A DNA stretch of 6,189 nt from an archaeon (GTDB lineage: Archaea > Iainarchaeota > Iainarchaeia > CSSED10-239), in the NCBI GenBank assembly GCA_029563035.1, contig JAKQTP010000049.1:1-6189 (forward strand). The letters are read 5' to 3'. The notes under the pieces are model-generated. The model was given only the letters and a program-made list of their open reading frames with translations. It made no database searches and had not been told where the DNA came from. The position numbers were made by a program, and so were the translations under genes. Of the stretch, positions 3,837-6,189 are shown in pieces (within the stretch, counting starts at the first letter, position 1; each line of letters starts with the position of its first letter).

Positions 3837-6189
3837 TAATAAATACAATTTAGTTGCCGAGAGTACACAGAGCACAGTTGTTGCTGAATATACGCCAAAT
3901 GGAAAAAGAATCTCTGATTATCAAAGCGAAGCTGAGTTAGAGAGAGCTTTTATAGAACAGTTAAAAACTCAGGCTTATGAATATGTGGCTATAACATCTG
4001 AGGCTGATTTGTTTTTGAATTTACGTAAGCAATTAGAGAAGTTAAATAATTTTAATTTTACTGACAGTGAATGGAATAATTTTTTTAATAGTGAAATTTC
4101 TAATCCAAACCAAAATATAGAAGATAAAACCGCAACCATTCAAGAGGATCATATAAAAAACTTAGTTCGTGAAGATGGTTCAATAAAGAATGTGTATCTT
4201 TTAAAAAAGGATAATATTCATGATAATAGTCTCCAGATTATTAATCAGTATGCTACTGAAGATGGACAAAGAGCTAATCGTTATGATGTCACAATTCTTG
4301 TTAATGGCTTGCCTCTAATTCATGTTGAGCTTAAACGTCGTGGTGTAGCTATTCAAGAGGCTTTTAATCAAATTAATCGTTATCAGAGAGAAAGTTTTTG
4401 GGCCTCGTCTGGCCTTTTCGAATATGTGCAACTGTTTGTAATCTCAAATGGCACTCATACAAAATATTATAGCAACACTACCAGATATCAGCATATTAAA
4501 GATGCTAATGAGGGTGCTTCTAAGAAAGGTAAGCGTACTAGTAATAGCTTTGAGTTTACTAGCTGGTGGGCTGACGCCACGAATAAACCAATTACCGATT
4601 TAATGGATTTTGCTAAAACATTTTTTGCTAAGCATGCTGTTTTAAATATTTTGACTAAATATTGCGTTTTCACGACTGACCACTTACTTCTAGTAATGCG
4701 CCCCTATCAAATTGTAGCTACGGAAAAAATATTAAATAAAATTGAAATAAGTACTAATTATAAAAAATTAGGTACCGTAGAAGCAGGTGGATATATCTGG
4801 CACACAACTGGTTCTGGAAAAACTTTGACTAGTTTTAAAACTGCTCAATTAGCCAGCAAATTGCCTTATATTGATAAAGTTTTATTTGTCGTTGATCGCA
4901 AGGACTTAGATTATCAGACTATGAAAGAATATGATAAGTTTGCCAAAGGGGCGGCCAATAGTAATACTAGTACGGCTATTTTAAAAAAGCAGTTAGAAGA
5001 CCATAATGCTAATATTATTATTACCACTATTCAAAAACTTGATAGATTTATTGGTAAAAATAAAGGACATAATATTTTTGATGGTCATGTAGTTATTATA
5101 TTTGATGAATGTCATCGCTCTCAGTTTGGGGAAATGCATGCGGCTATTACTAAAGCTTTTAATAATTATCATCTTTTTGGTTTTACCGGCACTCCTATTT
5201 TTGCGATTAATTCTTCTTCTGGCGGTCGAATTGATTTTAAGACCACTGAGCAAGCATTTGGTGAAAAATTACATACTTATACTATTGTTAACGCTATTGC
5301 CGATAAAAATGTTTTACCATTTAAGGTTGACTATATTTCAACTGTTAAAGAGGCTGAAAATATTGAGGATAAAAAGGTTAGCGATATTGACCGAGAAGCA
5401 ATTTTAGCCGCTCCTGAGCGTCTAGAAAATATTGTTCGCTATATTTGTGATCACTTTGATCAAAAAACTAAACGCAATAGTTTTTATAAAATAAAAGAGA
5501 GAAGGTTAGCTGGATTTAATTCTATTTTTGCTGTTTCATCCATTGATGTTGCAAAAAAGTATTATGCTGAATTTAAAAAACAACTTTTAAATTTACCAAG
5601 TGATAAACGTCTTAAAATCGCGATAATTTATAGTTTTGGAGTTAATGATGAAGATGCTGATGGTTTAGTTGATGAAAACTCAGAAGACACTAGCGGACTA
5701 GATCTTAGTTCAAGAGATTTCTTAGAAAATGCGATTATTGATTACAATGCGATGTTTGGCACTTCTTACGACACTTCATCTGATAAATTTCAAAATTATT
5801 ATAAAGATGTCAGCCAAAGAGTAAAAGATAGAGAAATCGATATTCTGATTGTGGTTAATATGTTTTTAACTGGTTTTGACGCTACTACTTTGAATACTCT
5901 ATGGGTTGATAAAAATTTAAGATTGCACGGCTTATTACAAGCCTATTCTCGCACTAATCGTATTTTAAATAGCGTTAAAACTTTTGGTAATATTGTTTGC
6001 TTTCGTAATTTAGAGAAAGCGACCAACGAATCAATTTCGTTATTTGGCGATAAAGAGGCTAGTGGCATTGTTTTACTTAAATCTTATGCTGAATATTATA
6101 ATGGCTACAAAGATGGTAATAAAGAAGTTCGTGGATATGTCAGCTTAGTTGATGAGTTAATGGAGAAATTTCCAGTTGGTGTTAGGATT
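3826..6189 (+). CDS. hsdR: Type I RM restriction subunit HsdR (3' end missing)
   Basis: HsdR is the motor and nuclease subunit: it uses ATP to pull DNA through the bound complex and cuts at a distance from unmethylated sites. The frame runs from ATG 3826 to the window edge, 788 codons with no stop. EcoR124I HsdR is about 1,040 residues, so about 250 residues, mainly the C-terminal helical assembly domain, lie outside. The N-terminal endonuclease domain has the PD-(D/E)xK residues D154, E168 and K170 plus QxxxY (Q182, Y186), very near D151/E165/K167 of EcoR124I. The superfamily 2 motor follows: Walker A TTGSGKT (327-333), FVVDRKDL (354-361), DECH (427-430), FTGTP (453-457), MFLTGFD (679-685) and QAYSRTNR (705-712). 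All motifs are intact. The start overlaps the last 11 bases of hsdS in another frame, suggesting translational coupling. ATG 3826 is preferred because MPVNNKYNLVAES resembles the usual HsdR N-terminus; no Shine-Dalgarno sequence precedes it. Confidence 0.97.
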   Translation, partial: MPVNNKYNLVAESTQSTVVAEYTPNGKRISDYQSEAELERAFIEQLKTQAYEYVAITSEADLFLNLRKQLEKLNNFNFTDSEWNNFFNSEISNPNQNIEDKTATIQEDHIKNLVREDGSIKNVYLLKKDNIHDNSLQIINQYATEDGQRANRYDVTILVNGLPLIHVELKRRGVAIQEAFNQINRYQRESFWASSGLFEYVQLFVISNGTHTKYYSNTTRYQHIKDANEGASKKGKRTSNSFEFTSWWADATNKPITDLMDFAKTFFAKHAVLNILTKYCVFTTDHLLLVMRPYQIVATEKILNKIEISTNYKKLGTVEAGGYIWHTTGSGKTLTSFKTAQLASKLPYIDKVLFVVDRKDLDYQTMKEYDKFAKGAANSNTSTAILKKQLEDHNANIIITTIQKLDRFIGKNKGHNIFDGHVVIIFDECHRSQFGEMHAAITKAFNNYHLFGFTGTPIFAINSSSGGRIDFKTTEQAFGEKLHTYTIVNAIADKNVLPFKVDYISTVKEAENIEDKKVSDIDREAILAAPERLENIVRYICDHFDQKTKRNSFYKIKERRLAGFNSIFAVSSIDVAKKYYAEFKKQLLNLPSDKRLKIAIIYSFGVNDEDADGLVDENSEDTSGLDLSSRDFLENAIIDYNAMFGTSYDTSSDKFQNYYKDVSQRVKDREIDILIVVNMFLTGFDATTLNTLWVDKNLRLHGLLQAYSRTNRILNSVKTFGNIVCFRNLEKATNESISLFGDKEASGIVLLKSYAEYYNGYKDGNKEVRGYVSLVDELMEKFPVGVRI

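Noticed and set aside
4498..4560. Extra basic stretch in HsdR (around residues 225-245) compared with EcoR124I
   Set aside because: From memory EcoR124I is shorter here, but loop-length variation between the nuclease and motor domains is common and no motif is disrupted.
4993..5253. 86-codon minus-strand frame inside hsdR
   Set aside because: It is antisense to conserved helicase motifs, and no promoter or ribosome binding site supports it.
5102..5407. 101-codon + strand frame rich in Leu and Ile inside hsdR
   Set aside because: It lies out of frame within the DECH-to-motor part of HsdR; the hydrophobic run is the usual result of reading AT-rich coding DNA in a shifted frame.
511..6189. Recoded TGA (code 4 or 25) in a CPR or Mollicutes host
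   Set aside because: No in-frame TGA occurs in any of the genes, tryptophan is TGG throughout and glycine uses GGN, so the standard code suffices.
1..6189. CRISPR array or insertion sequence
   Set aside because: No regularly spaced long repeats, terminal inverted repeats or transposase motifs were seen; the only tandem array is the 12-bp coding repeat in hsdS.

Overview
The window is low-G+C bacterial DNA, roughly one third G+C by eye. It holds a tRNA-Ser gene followed by a complete-looking type I restriction-modification operon whose last gene runs off the right edge. About 2,000 codons are read with no in-frame TGA, and stops are TAA or TAG, so the standard bacterial code fits and a recoded-TGA lineage is unlikely. 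None of the five protein starts has a convincing Shine-Dalgarno sequence, and the tRNA gene does not encode its CCA end. Both traits are compatible with lineages such as Patescibacteria (CPR) or Bacteroidota. The operon promoter, however, is sigma70-like (TTGACA, extended -10), which argues against typical Bacteroidota. The taxonomic guess is weak.

Layout: tRNA-Ser(GCU) at 53-139, a 12-bp perfect palindrome, a rho-independent terminator at 167-197, then a compact control region at 207-281. The operon follows, all on the + strand and tightly packed: a 60-residue excisionase/MerR-type helix-turn-helix protein (317-499), hsdM (511-2082), an unrecognised 181-residue protein with one predicted membrane segment (2089-2634), hsdS (2640-3836) and hsdR (3826 to the window end, 788 codons seen). 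Gaps are 11, 6 and 5 bases, then an 11-base overlap, so a single transcript is likely.

HsdM, HsdS and HsdR resemble the EcoR124I (type IC) family. HsdM methylates adenine, HsdS reads a bipartite target with two recognition domains, and HsdR supplies ATP-driven translocation and cleavage. All catalytic motifs that fall inside the window are intact. HsdS carries three perfect 12-bp repeats (ELEA x3) where EcoR124-type HsdS proteins carry their TAEL repeats; copy number there changes the spacer of the recognised site.

The parts least explained by known biology are the membrane-anchored protein lodged between hsdM and hsdS, and the control region. In the latter, three alternating TGACA/TGTCA half-sites spaced exactly 10 bp apart cover the -35 box, just upstream of the small DNA-binding protein. 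The simplest model is an autoregulated restriction-modification operon with a membrane-linked accessory protein. This is inference from position and sequence, not demonstrated.
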